Assembly: GCA_003116975.1 (NCBI GenBank)
Contig: BGKB01000084.1
Coordinates: 186,001 to 250,000 of the forward strand
Length of the DNA: 64,000 nucleotides
From: Aurantiochytrium sp. KH105
Taxonomy: Eukaryota; Sar; Bigyra; Thraustochytrida; Thraustochytriidae
Direction of reading: 5' to 3'
Below are positions 54,854 to 64,000 of this stretch, piece by piece. Each line of letters begins with the position of its first letter. The first letter of the stretch is position 1. The position numbers and the translations under genes are program-made. The notes under the pieces were generated by a model that was not told where the DNA came from, made no database searches, and worked only from the letters and a program-made list of their open reading frames with translations.

Positions 54854-56785
54854 ATGAGCGACGAGGAGGACGTGTATGAGGAGGATGGAGAGCAGGGGAG
54901 GCGCGAAGGCAGCCCGCCCGGAAGAGGGAGCAATGTGCTTGCGCTGCTTCCACCTTATGGAAGCCGTCGCATGCGAGCGCTCGAGGGAGCGGCCCGCATG
55001 GCGCTCTCTGTCACGCTCTCGGTGACCCGCACACTGCATAGTCCCGTTGCCACCGTCTTTGGCGATCCCCTGTTTTTGACCCGCAATACGAACCTTTCGC
55101 GCTCCGAGAGCGACATGGCCGCCGGTGCGGTTGTCACCATGCTTCGCCTTGCAACAACTCTCTCGCACGATATCGCTGATGTGCCGACACGTTCGCTCGT
55201 TGACGCTGGCAAAGCGTATGCAGCCTTGCAGGCCCTGGTCATTCCTGGGCATGTACATCAAGCGATGAATTCGAGTCGGCGCAGTAGCCTGCGTGGCATG
55301 TTGCGTCGCCTTAGCCATCCAAGATCCTCCTTGTCGGGGCCTCAACCTCCAAAGGAGCTCTTTAACCAAGCCGCGAGATACGCTTTTGCGGCTTACGGCA
55401 AGTATGGGTCTCGTTTCCTTGACTTTATTGGGCGCGTGCGAACAGATCGCGAGGCACTCGACGAACTCACGGGCGTGGACCATACAGCTGAAAAGCAAGT
55501 GCTTCGGTCCGATTGGCGTGGGAACCTGGTCGGAAGTCTGTACCGTCCGGGATTTTACATTTTGTTGGATCATGGTGCCCAGGAGCTCATTTTGGCTATC
55601 CGTGGCTCCTTTCGACTGCAAGACGTCGTTACTGACCTCGTCGCAGAAGATGTCGACTTTGATGTGGCAGACTTGAAGCAATTTGGCCCTGCCGAAGGCG
55701 ACGAAGAAGACCACAGAGAAGAAGACGAAGAAGACGACGAGGATGAGGATGAGGATCCCCAAAAAAGCAACGAGGACACCTCGTCGGATGCGGCATTGGC
55801 GCGAGCGATCGCGGAGGCCGAGGCGGACAGCGATAGTGACTCCTTCGAGCGTCCCTGGGCAGGCTTTGTTCCCGATGACGCCGACGAGGCGAACGAGCTC
55901 GACGCAGTTTTTCGCCGCTTGAGTGTTGCATTGCGAGGTGTTCGCAACAATCTCGACTCGCAAGGCGATCTCGTGGCGCTGCAGCAGTCTCTGCAGGACT
56001 GGATGACACAAGTCGAGCGCTCACACGACCTTGCAGACGAGGAAGGTGATGAAGCGTGCTCCCTCTATCGCGCCAAGTCCGAGGTCGAGGCGGAAACAGA
56101 GGGCACCAATCGGCAACGCACTCATCTTGGCTTTCTCCGCGCTGCCAATGAGGTTGCACGCGAAGTGGAGGAGGATCTCGTCGAGGCGATGCTGGCCAAT
56201 GCAGGGTACAAGTTGACCATTGTGGGGCATTCGCTTGGCGCTGCTGTGGCCACACTTTTGACGATGCGCTGGAGCTCGCATCCGGTCCTTGGCTCGGCCA
56301 CATGCGTTGGCGTCGCCTCCCCATGCAGTACTTCACGCGACTTTGCCGAGTCCGACGTTGCAAAAACGAAATTCAACAACATCGTGCTCAGCGATGATGT
56401 TGTGCCGCGTCTTAGTCTCGGCAGCTTTATGGATTTGCGCGATTCTCTCGCGTACATGGCTCGCAATGGAATCACGGAAAGGGTGACGGATATCGTTGGT
56501 GATGGCACAGGCGACCCCGCTGAACTGCGATCGGTCCTGCAGCCAATCTATGACGAAATTGTGGCGGTGGCGCACACCAATTTTAAGCTATACCCTCCGG
56601 GCAACGTCTGGCATATTCCACGGATGGCTCAGAGCGTCGATGATGCTCGTCTCGTGCCCGTCACGGATATGGGCACTATCATCTTGTCCAACGAGATGTT
56701 TCTTAGCCACTTGCCCAATTACTATGCCCATGCGTGCATTCCTGAATCGCAAGAAAGTTCTACACCGGCGCCAGAAGCCACTTGA
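54854..56785 (+). CDS. Class 3 lipase, diacylglycerol-lipase-like
   Basis: This encodes 643 residues. An acidic N-terminus is followed by a helical region and an alpha/beta-hydrolase. Strand block ELILAIRGSFRLQDVVTDLVAEDVDF is typical of lipase_3 and DAGL enzymes. The nucleophile elbow is IVGHSLGAAVATLL (Ser460). Downstream NIVLSDDVVPRLS supplies the likely catalytic Asp (514/515), and PPGNVWHIPR supplies the likely His587. Between the first strand and the elbow lies a highly acidic insert of about 175 residues (EEDHREEDEEDDEDEDED), comparable in position to the DAGL regulatory loop. No transmembrane bundle like that of DAGL-alpha is evident. It probably hydrolyses glycerolipids. Confidence 0.87.
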   Translation: MSDEEDVYEEDGEQGRREGSPPGRGSNVLALLPPYGSRRMRALEGAARMALSVTLSVTRTLHSPVATVFGDPLFLTRNTNLSRSESDMAAGAVVTMLRLATTLSHDIADVPTRSLVDAGKAYAALQALVIPGHVHQAMNSSRRSSLRGMLRRLSHPRSSLSGPQPPKELFNQAARYAFAAYGKYGSRFLDFIGRVRTDREALDELTGVDHTAEKQVLRSDWRGNLVGSLYRPGFYILLDHGAQELILAIRGSFRLQDVVTDLVAEDVDFDVADLKQFGPAEGDEEDHREEDEEDDEDEDEDPQKSNEDTSSDAALARAIAEAEADSDSDSFERPWAGFVPDDADEANELDAVFRRLSVALRGVRNNLDSQGDLVALQQSLQDWMTQVERSHDLADEEGDEACSLYRAKSEVEAETEGTNRQRTHLGFLRAANEVAREVEEDLVEAMLANAGYKLTIVGHSLGAAVATLLTMRWSSHPVLGSATCVGVASPCSTSRDFAESDVAKTKFNNIVLSDDVVPRLSLGSFMDLRDSLAYMARNGITERVTDIVGDGTGDPAELRSVLQPIYDEIVAVAHTNFKLYPPGNVWHIPRMAQSVDDARLVPVTDMGTIILSNEMFLSHLPNYYAHACIPESQESSTPAPEAT

Positions 56786-57231
56786 ACAGTATTTCCACAC
56801 CACATTTAAATGTTTTAATTCAGTTTTTCATCATGAAAATGGAGTCCATGATCATGAAATTGCGCTGCGGTGTTTACAATTCCTGGGCCTAGTCTTGCAT
56901 GCATGGGCTACTTCGCTCAAAAGCCGCGTAGGCTGGTGATTTTATTTTATTTATTTTTACCGTGACTGGAAAAATATAGACGTCGACGGAAGTCTAGCCT
57001 AAAATTGTAAAACCGCTCGAACATTTTTTTATTTTTGGCTCTGCCCAAAACCCAACCGCCGAGGGGCGAGGTCACACGCTTGCGGAGTGGGGCAGCAGAA
57101 GATTACTGCGCTGCGCTGCTACGCTGCGTAGAGCGAGGCCTTCCAGCGTGCGTGCGAGCGAGCGAGCGAGCGAGCGAGTTCTGGCGACTCGCCTTTCGCT
57201 GCCAACGTGAAAGACAAGCAAACGGGTCACG
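56786..57231. promoter_or_regulatory. Intergenic region upstream of CAP-D2
   Basis: This 446-bp stretch is AT-rich in its first half (lipase 3' flank), then GC-rich with a GAGC tetranucleotide run (about 57157-57176) just before the CAP-D2 start. No gene is seen. Confidence 0.5.
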
Positions 57232-60200
57232 ATGGTTCGGGAGTTCTCAATTCCGGGCCTGACCCAGAGCATCCGCGACCTCGAGCTGAGCGGAGACGGA
57301 CTTCGCGCGCAAGAGGTAACGCCGGTCCACCAGGACTTGAGCGACCGCGAACAGCTCAGTCTCATTGCAGATCTCATTTCCCGCGAAGAGAATGTCTGGG
57401 ATCTCGTCGAGGTGGACCAAGCATGGTTCGACTCGGTCTACAGCCTGGTCCGCTTCTTTGACGAGCTCGGCGATGGCGCGAAACGCGGCGTTGTTGAAAT
57501 GCTGTGCGCGCTTCTTGCACAATGCGTACGTGGTGTCAGCAAGCCACCCGATGATACAGACATGGACGCGCTCAAGACGTCACTGAAAGTCCTCGTCTAT
57601 CTCCTTGCCAAGATCTGCGTTGACGAAGAACAACGTTGCGTGGCGGCCACCGAGGTCGCAGCGACGCAGCGCAAGGGTCGCGGCACACGAAAGCCGTCAA
57701 AGTCTACATCCCCCTCATACTCGTGGGAAAATTGTCGCGCGATGGCGCTCGACGCGCTCCTCGGTACACTTCAGGTCAAAGACGCCCAGACCGGGGAGAC
57801 GCGACTCCTGGACTTTGGCTCGCTTTGGGACTGCGGCCTTCCCGAAGAATCTTTTCTGGACCTGTTTTGGCGCGTCGGTGAGACGCTGGCGCTCGAGAAC
57901 GCCAAGCTCGTCACGGCTGCGTCAGAGGAGATGCAAGCCGTGCTCGAGGACCTCATCTGCATTCCGGTTCATGTTTTTCACGGCACCCTCTCGCATGTGG
58001 TTGCAGCTTCATTCTCTCATGCGCTCACAAAGAGCGAAACAATGCCCGTCTTTGTTGCTCGCGTGCTCCGCCGCCTCGTCGATGTCCACGAGGACGATCG
58101 ACTCCCTCGTGAAGTCATTCTCGAGGTTGGCCGCATGGAGACCCACGAGGCCTCCAAGGACGCCGCAGGCGTCAAGAATCTCGGCACCTTTGTGGAGGAG
58201 CTGGCCAGTCAGCTGCCGGCGCTCGCCCTCTCGAACCTAAGCGTGCTCATCCCGCACCTTAATGCACACGCTTACCCGCTGCGATGCTCCGTGCTAAAGG
58301 CGCTCGGCACGATTGTTTCGAACCTCAAGTCAAGCGAGGCAGTCGAGGAAGCAACGCGGGACCGCCTGCTAGACCTCATTGGTGAACGTGTTCACGACAC
58401 GAGCTCATACGTGCGTGCTGTGGCCGTCAGCGTCTTTGCGCGGCTTCACGAGGACGAAGCCTTGCCCCTCACGCACATGCACGTGGCCACGGATATCGCC
58501 AGCGAACGTGTGTTGGATAAGTCAAGTTTGGTCCGTAAGCAAGCCATCGCCTGCCTCTGCTGTCTCTTGGAACGCAACCCTTACAGCGATCGTCTCGATC
58601 CGGAGTTCTTCAAGGCCAGAATCACGGAAGCGCAAGCGGACCTCGATGCTCTGCAACCTTCTTCTTCCTCTAATGCGGAGGATGAACAAAATGCCGACAT
58701 CAAATCCGAGCCCGAGCCCGGAAGTCAGAACGCCAGTGCTCTTCTCGATGAGGAAGGGGGTGAAGATACCAGTGAAGAAGAGGAGCAGATGCAGGACGCC
58801 CGAGAGAGCGATGGTGACGAAGACGAAGACAACGACGAAGACGCCACCAAGGCTTCCGAGCCCGAAGGAAAAGATCATGATGTTGATGAGCAAGCTCCGA
58901 AAGAGGAGCCCGAAGACTCTGCGGAAAATCAAGCCAAGGTTGCCCTTTTGGGAAAGCTGCGCTACTTCAAGAGCGCCCTCGGCTTCACGGCGCGTATGAG
59001 TCATGCCTGCGAGCAAGCGCAAGCGCTGGTGTGCTCGAAAACCGTCACAGACGTACTGGAGTCCCTGCGATTCCTCTGCGCTGCGACACGCTTCAAGCTT
59101 CCGGCTGCGCAGGACGCAGTTCGCGGGGTCCTCGCTCTCGTTTGGGACGAACGCGAGTCTGGTCGTATCAAAAAAGAGCTGCTCGAAACCTTTGAGCTTG
59201 TCTTCATCTCCGAACCCGTCCTCGTCGGCCGCGTGACCAAACGCAAATTGTATCCGGAGGACACCATCGTGCAGAATCTCATTGACCTCGTCCTGCAGAC
59301 TACGCTTTCAGAGCTCACAAGTCTCGATCGCATCATTGCCGAGCTTGTGAATCCAGCCGGGACACTTGGTCGACTCGCCCTCCCGCGCGGCGTCCTGGAG
59401 CAAATGTGGCAGCGTGTCTCTCGAGACCACGAAGCGAACCCTCGCGAGGCCCGCGCGGCCATCTGCCTCGTGTGCATGGCTTCAAGCTCATCGCAATCAC
59501 TCTTTGAGCGCAACCCAGGCTTTGTTTCGGAGATGCTCGATTTGGCAGAGTCTGCTGCCTCCAAGGACCTCGTCTTTGCGCAATATTGTTTCCAGACCCT
59601 CGTGCAGGTAATGCAGAACCGGGCTCTTGCGGACCGCCAAGGTGAACGGGTGGAGCGCTCCGTGACGGCTCTTCTCACGGCGCAGACGCATCTTGAATCG
59701 AAGACCAAGGATGCTGACTGGTACGCTGCGGCCGAAGTGGCCATCAATCTCTTGGTCCTTACGTCCCCTCGCGCGGATCTCGCATGCGCCCGCATCCTGC
59801 GCAAAATGCACAACAAGACCTTCCAGACTTCGGGACGTGTATCTGCGGCAGCCTTGAGCAGGCTCTTCTTTCTTGTGGGGCACGCTGCAGTTCAGCTTTT
59901 TGTGTACGCAGAAGATCTTTGCAGTGAGTCGAAGCGTGTGCGCAAAGGAAAGGAGGATGCCAAGCTCAAGCAGCAGTCCATGGCAGAGCGCGAGGAGATG
60001 ACCATGCTTGGTGCTGGCGGCGACTCGGCCGACGACCGTGAAGAGATGATTCTTAAGCGCATTGCCGAGGCCGAGCTCGTTGCCCCTCAAAGTCTCCTAG
60101 GTACTTATATTCCACTTCTGGTGAGCGTCGTTTCAGCTTCGCAACGTGCTAGCAAAGTCAGACGCCAAGCGGCGGAAGACGCGCCCGACACGGACGCAGA

Positions 60201-61368
60201 CCTCGACGACACGGTGGCAACCGGGGCCAAGAGTTCGCAAGAGACCTCGTCGGTCCTTGTCGAATCGGCCGTGCTCGCTTTGTGCAAGATTATGTGCGTC
60301 AGCCAAAGTCTATGCGAGAAGCATTTGCAGCTGATCTTTACGGTGCTGCGCGACAGCCCCGACCCAAGTGTACGATCAAACATCATGATTGCTCTCGGCG
60401 ACCTTGCTGTCCGCTTCCCGAATACGATCGAGCCTTTCACGTCGCAAATCTACCGACGTCTGCGCGATCCCAACGTCGGCGTGCGAAAGACATCGCTCAT
60501 GGTCCTCACGCATCTCATCCTCAACGACATGATCAAGGTGCGTGGTGAGGTAAGCGAGATTGCGCTCTGCCTCGAGGATCCCGACAGCGAGCGCATTCGC
60601 GACCTGACGCGGCTCTTCTTCCACGAGCTGTCGCGCAAAGGCACGAACCCAGTCTACAATCTCTTGCCCGACACGCTCAACAAGCTCTCCGCCGAGCCTG
60701 CGCTCGCAGATGAGCATTTTCGCACCATTGCCAAGTTTCTGCTTCAATTCATTACGCTCGAGAAGCATGTGCTTTCCATCACCGACAAGTTGTGCAACCG
60801 CGTGTTTGCAGCCACGGGGCTGCCCCCAGGCGCCGAGGAGGTTGAAAGCCTTGAGACTCTGCAAGATCTCAAGCTTTGTCGCGATCTGACCTTTTGCGTG
60901 GCGCAGCTGAAGCACAGTGAAAAGGGCCTCAAGAAGCTGAGTGACCCGCTCTTCAAGCTGTACCAGCCACTTTTGGCAGATGAGGAAATTCATGGCCACA
61001 TGCTCGCTGTGATTCGCAAAAGTCGCCAGTTTTGCAAGGCAGAAACCCGCAAGCTCCTCGACGACTGGGAGACGCGCATGGCGGACCTTCGCGAGGGCCA
61101 GATGGCGAACCAGGCAACTACAGACAAGGCGCGCAGGCGGCTTGCAAAGAAGAAAGGGACCTCAAACAAGAAGACCAGGGCAAGCACCAAGACGGCACAG
61201 CCACTGCGGGCTGCAAATGAGTCCAAGCGACGATCATCGAGGCGAACTACAGCCAAGAGTAAGACAGAGAAAAAGCAGCGCGATGAGGATGACGAAGACG
61301 AAGACGACGAGGATGAGGACCTCTATGTCGACGCCGAGTCGGAGGGCGAAGTGCAGCTTCAAATTTAA
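57232..61368 (+). CDS. NCAPD2: Condensin I subunit CAP-D2
   Basis: This is a single frame of 1378 residues, about the length of animal NCAPD2 (about 1400). HEAT repeats run through most of it. The C-terminal Cnd1 block is clear: IMIALGDLAVRFPNTIEPFT, IYRRLRDPNVGVRKTSLMVLTHLILNDMIKVRGEVSEIALCLEDPDSERI and FFHELSRKGTNPVYNLLPD. CAP-D2 is a HEAT subunit of condensin I; it binds DNA and the kleisin and is regulated by mitotic phosphorylation. An acidic disordered insert (about 475-565) separates HEAT arrays, and the tail after about 1290 is Lys/Arg- then Asp/Glu-rich. An equivalent disordered tail in animals carries CDK sites. No intron is apparent. Confidence 0.95.
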   Translation: MVREFSIPGLTQSIRDLELSGDGLRAQEVTPVHQDLSDREQLSLIADLISREENVWDLVEVDQAWFDSVYSLVRFFDELGDGAKRGVVEMLCALLAQCVRGVSKPPDDTDMDALKTSLKVLVYLLAKICVDEEQRCVAATEVAATQRKGRGTRKPSKSTSPSYSWENCRAMALDALLGTLQVKDAQTGETRLLDFGSLWDCGLPEESFLDLFWRVGETLALENAKLVTAASEEMQAVLEDLICIPVHVFHGTLSHVVAASFSHALTKSETMPVFVARVLRRLVDVHEDDRLPREVILEVGRMETHEASKDAAGVKNLGTFVEELASQLPALALSNLSVLIPHLNAHAYPLRCSVLKALGTIVSNLKSSEAVEEATRDRLLDLIGERVHDTSSYVRAVAVSVFARLHEDEALPLTHMHVATDIASERVLDKSSLVRKQAIACLCCLLERNPYSDRLDPEFFKARITEAQADLDALQPSSSSNAEDEQNADIKSEPEPGSQNASALLDEEGGEDTSEEEEQMQDARESDGDEDEDNDEDATKASEPEGKDHDVDEQAPKEEPEDSAENQAKVALLGKLRYFKSALGFTARMSHACEQAQALVCSKTVTDVLESLRFLCAATRFKLPAAQDAVRGVLALVWDERESGRIKKELLETFELVFISEPVLVGRVTKRKLYPEDTIVQNLIDLVLQTTLSELTSLDRIIAELVNPAGTLGRLALPRGVLEQMWQRVSRDHEANPREARAAICLVCMASSSSQSLFERNPGFVSEMLDLAESAASKDLVFAQYCFQTLVQVMQNRALADRQGERVERSVTALLTAQTHLESKTKDADWYAAAEVAINLLVLTSPRADLACARILRKMHNKTFQTSGRVSAAALSRLFFLVGHAAVQLFVYAEDLCSESKRVRKGKEDAKLKQQSMAEREEMTMLGAGGDSADDREEMILKRIAEAELVAPQSLLGTYIPLLVSVVSASQRASKVRRQAAEDAPDTDADLDDTVATGAKSSQETSSVLVESAVLALCKIMCVSQSLCEKHLQLIFTVLRDSPDPSVRSNIMIALGDLAVRFPNTIEPFTSQIYRRLRDPNVGVRKTSLMVLTHLILNDMIKVRGEVSEIALCLEDPDSERIRDLTRLFFHELSRKGTNPVYNLLPDTLNKLSAEPALADEHFRTIAKFLLQFITLEKHVLSITDKLCNRVFAATGLPPGAEEVESLETLQDLKLCRDLTFCVAQLKHSEKGLKKLSDPLFKLYQPLLADEEIHGHMLAVIRKSRQFCKAETRKLLDDWETRMADLREGQMANQATTDKARRRLAKKKGTSNKKTRASTKTAQPLRAANESKRRSSRRTTAKSKTEKKQRDEDDEDEDDEDEDLYVDAESEGEVQLQI

Positions 61369-63393
61369 ATTTTCAATCATACTGAACGCTCATGCAATCT
61401 AAATCTGTTTTTTTTTTTTTGAAGTTCACAACAATGAACATCATTCTTGAAAGCGCTGCCAGTTTCGATTTCAACTTGTGAGGTTTCCGACCATCTGGAT
61501 CCAGTTCATTTCTCGAAGTAATCCTAATCGTACCATCAGTCTTTGGGGCAAGTTGTCAATTTTCCGCTCGAGAAGCGTAGAACTCAGAGGCGACACAAAG
61601 AATTGGCTCTGCTTCTCTGCAGCGTATGGGCGCACGCGTCTGTCCTTTGTGGGCTTCATTGGCAAGTTAATCTCAGCGTCCGTCTCCGTGTGGATCTGTC
61701 AGTGTCAATACAATCTGCTGTTGATCGTAGACAATTTACCCTGTGTTATCAATGACACTACTCCACAAGACGAGATCAAAGCTCGAGATTTCCAAGATAG
61801 ATCTGCAAAGAGCAATGGCGCGCACGCGCTACTGGCCTCCTGCACGCGTGCGCGGGTGGGGCTCGGAGCGGCACGCGCAAGCCGAGGCCTGGGAGCCGCG
61901 GCGTGACCGGACCGGCGGATGCAATGAGAGGTTGCAGCGGCCAGGCGAGACCTGCCCGACAGGACGCGCATGCCAGCTCCCAGAAGAAGACGAAACAACG
62001 ACGAGGCAACCATGGATGGAGGGAGTTGGAGAACCTTAGTAGCGATTGCTATTCGCTAGATGTTGTGCGTCAGCTCTCTTATTAGAGTGCCAACCTTGGC
62101 TCCGCGCAAATAGCGCTTTTCCAAATAAAGGACAACCATCATGTGACTTTCCACTTCATCCTGGGCACCAACTAAATCCCGTGTTCGTTCGAGGGAGCAC
62201 AGCTGAGATATGGTTGCGCAGTTCAAGCAGATGCATGGGACACTCCCTAAATGACGCGAGGTTCTTGCAGCAGTGCTGCTGTTATTTTCGGTGCTTTTCA
62301 CACGTGCACGATGTTTATATGTTACACGTCATCCATTCGCCGGCGAATCATTTCGTCGGCGCGTTGACTGTTCATCGCACCTTCCTAGTGAGCGCGCGCG
62401 TGGTGCAAGGGCCCTGCGGCGGGATCGACAATCAAGCGGACGCACAAGAGTTTCGGGGTGGGGGAGGCTGGCTGAAGCCAAACAAGCCTGCAGGCCACGG
62501 AGCCTGGAGGAGTAATCACCAATGGGGCGCGTTTCCTCCATTGAGCTCGATTGGTCACCCCACCCGCTTTCTCTTTCTCATTCTTCTTTTTCCTTTTAGG
62601 AACCTACACACACTTTGCTTGTGGAAGCATGATAAGTGCAGGTTTGAGATGAATATGTGAGATCAGAGCCAAGAAGTCCTTGAATGTTGTTGATATAGCA
62701 AAGACTGGCTGAGAGACCTTGCAAGATGCTTGTTGCTTGGTACGTAGTAGATGTGTCTGTAGTCGAGCGATTATTTTGCTGAGCGACCATGCTGTTTGAC
62801 CAGGGTTCGTGAAACCCTATCCCTGGTAGCATGTGATCCGGGCTTGGCCATGGGTTTGAAGAACGTCCAAGAGAACCGTAGCCCTAACGGCTCCTTGTCT
62901 TGTGCTGGTTCAGCAGGAGTAGAGAACATCCTTTTCTTGGAAGAACGGCAGGACTAGAACTGGAGCCTCTGTTCGTATTTGCGCATCTTCCTCTTTGCTC
63001 TCTCCTCAGACCATGAACAACGACATTGAAAGCCGGACTTGTACAACACTCGACGAAGTTGCTTGGTACGCAATGTGTCCTGCGCTGCCCAAGTACGAAC
63101 GGCAACGTGATCGTCGCGCCGAGTTTCGCTTCTTTCGACTCGCATTGAGATACACACCTCGAGAGATGGAAGCTTCGACATTCGAAGTGAAGTGGCCGAG
63201 TTTGACACTTCTGCACTTCTCCAGTTTTGCCTCTCTGCGAACACCACAAACCAATGCTATTTCGAGCTCACTCACGTCCGGGAGGCATACTCGCTCGTCA
63301 CATCGACCGGTCAAACTATTCTTCAATCGACGATTTGATGATACAGGCGGGCGGGCGTCGAGCGGGCGTGTGGGTGCGCAAGACGGGACAAGA
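61369..63393. other. Gene-poor intergenic region
   Basis: About 2 kb follow the CAP-D2 stop. Base composition is more AT-rich than the gene-dense part. Frames of 60-220 codons occur on both strands, but none shows a domain, repeat pattern or targeting signal I recognise. A T-run of 12 occurs near 61410. Exons of an intron-rich gene or a non-coding RNA cannot be excluded. Confidence 0.45.
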
Positions 63394-63650
63394 CCAGACA
63401 AGACAAGACAAAAAAAGAAAAGAAAAGAAAAGAAAAGACAAGTCAAGTCACGACAAGACAAGAAAAGGCGAGACAAATCAAGTCATGTCACGACAAGACA
63501 AGACGAGACAAGACATGACAAGTCAAGACAAGATAAGACGATACAAGACGGGACAAGACAAGACAAGAAAAGACAAGTCAAGTCACGACAAGACAAGAAA
63601 AGGCGAGACAAATCAAGTCATGTCACGACAAGACAAGTCAAGTCAAGATA
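63394..63650. repeat. CAAGA-rich satellite-like block with a 135-bp higher-order repeat
   Basis: The region is built from degenerate ACAAG and AAAAG pentamers. Within it a segment of about 70 bp at 63431-63501 recurs almost exactly at 63566-63636, giving a 135-bp period. It runs directly into the pure AGACG array. Confidence 0.85.
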
Positions 63651-63740
63651 AGACGAGACGAGACGAGACGAGACGAGACGAGACGAGACGAGACGAGACG
63701 AGACGAGACGAGACGAGACGAGACGAGACGAGACGAGACG
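63651..63740. repeat. AGACG pentanucleotide array (18 perfect units)
   Basis: Ninety bases of perfect AGACG repeat are followed by degenerate units to about 63776. Translated frames across it give Arg/Asp/Glu or Ser/Leu/Val repeats and are not genes. Confidence 0.97.
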
Positions 63741-64000
63741 AGTCGAGATGAGACGAGGCAAGACGAGACGAGACGAAAGAAAGAAAAGAAAATGTGACGG
63801 AAAGAACGAAAGCATACGCAGACCGCGTGGGCCTCTGAGCCATGGACAAGTTGGGGCGTATTTCGATTACTTCGGAGCCTTTAACAGTAAGTGTTGTCCA
63901 ACGGAGCCAGGGCATGCTACGTGTTCTTCAATGAACCCCCGTATAATGCACTCTCGCGCCCTAACACGTCACATTGCGTCGCTCACCTGCGCCAAGTTAA

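Noticed and set aside
62046-62660. 204-codon frame in the gene-poor right end
   Set aside because: No domain, signal peptide or repeat pattern; Cys/His/Phe-rich composition typical of random translation.
62780-62835. tRNA-like T-arm near 62800 (AGGGTTCGTGAAACCCT)
   Set aside because: The hairpin resembles a B-box, but no acceptor, D or anticodon arms can be folded around it.
63227-63751. 174-codon frame of Lys/Asp/Arg repeats
   Set aside because: It is encoded entirely by the pentanucleotide satellite block.

Overview
The window looks like nuclear DNA of a unicellular eukaryote. It carries 22 protein genes, nearly all as single long uninterrupted frames (up to about 9.2 kb), and one tRNA gene. 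The gene content is eukaryotic: an APC/C activator, a condensin HEAT subunit, a three-repeat Myb, a MAP kinase, a small Rab-type GTPase, a PDE6D-type prenyl-binding protein, a flagellar central-apparatus protein and mitochondrial translation factors. Intron-poor genes, a flagellar gene, a PH-domain MAP kinase and numerous short tandem repeats together suggest a stramenopile protist, most plausibly a thraustochytrid (Labyrinthulomycetes). That placement is an inference from gene content and layout; no rRNA marker is present.

Layout. 0.6-3.3 kb: tRNA-Ile, a PDE6D homologue and a divergently transcribed RAB23-like GTPase. 3.7-9.5 kb: a Cdh1/FZR1 APC/C activator, a secreted DsbA-like thioredoxin-fold protein and a PH-domain MAP kinase with a TIY activation loop. 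9.8-17.3 kb: a Treslin/TICRR-like replication-initiation protein and, just upstream of it, a very large piggyBac-type transposase that has a PD-(D/E)XK (YqaJ-like) nuclease-like domain inserted in its catalytic fold. 17.9-30.1 kb: a membrane-anchored haem peroxidase divergent from a 3075-residue CFAP54 homologue. 30.3-34.9 kb: an R1R2R3 Myb and an unknown two-helix membrane protein. 36.1-42 kb: a kelch protein, a 164-bp duplicated non-coding segment and an NDC1-like nucleoporin. 42-48.9 kb: an AASDH-like adenylation/carrier protein ending in ankyrin repeats, a TauE/SafE transporter and an RXYLT1/exostosin-like glycosyltransferase. 49-54.3 kb: a mitochondrial group (bS16m, NSUN4-like rRNA methyltransferase, UbiB/ABC1 kinase, SLC25-like carrier). 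54.8-61.4 kb: a DAG-lipase-like protein and condensin CAP-D2. 61.4-64 kb: gene-poor DNA ending in pentanucleotide repeats.

Genes are often arranged head-to-head over 0.3-1.4 kb shared upstream regions, many of which contain microsatellites. Themes are cell-cycle control (FZR1, Treslin-like, 3R-Myb, CAP-D2), cilium and prenyl-protein trafficking (PDE6D, RAB23-like, CFAP54) and mitochondrial gene expression or metabolism. The strongest candidate for something undescribed is the piggyBac transposase carrying an internal nuclease-like domain. Next are the adenylation-carrier-ankyrin protein, the peroxidase with a stalk and transmembrane helix, and the TIY PH-MAPK.
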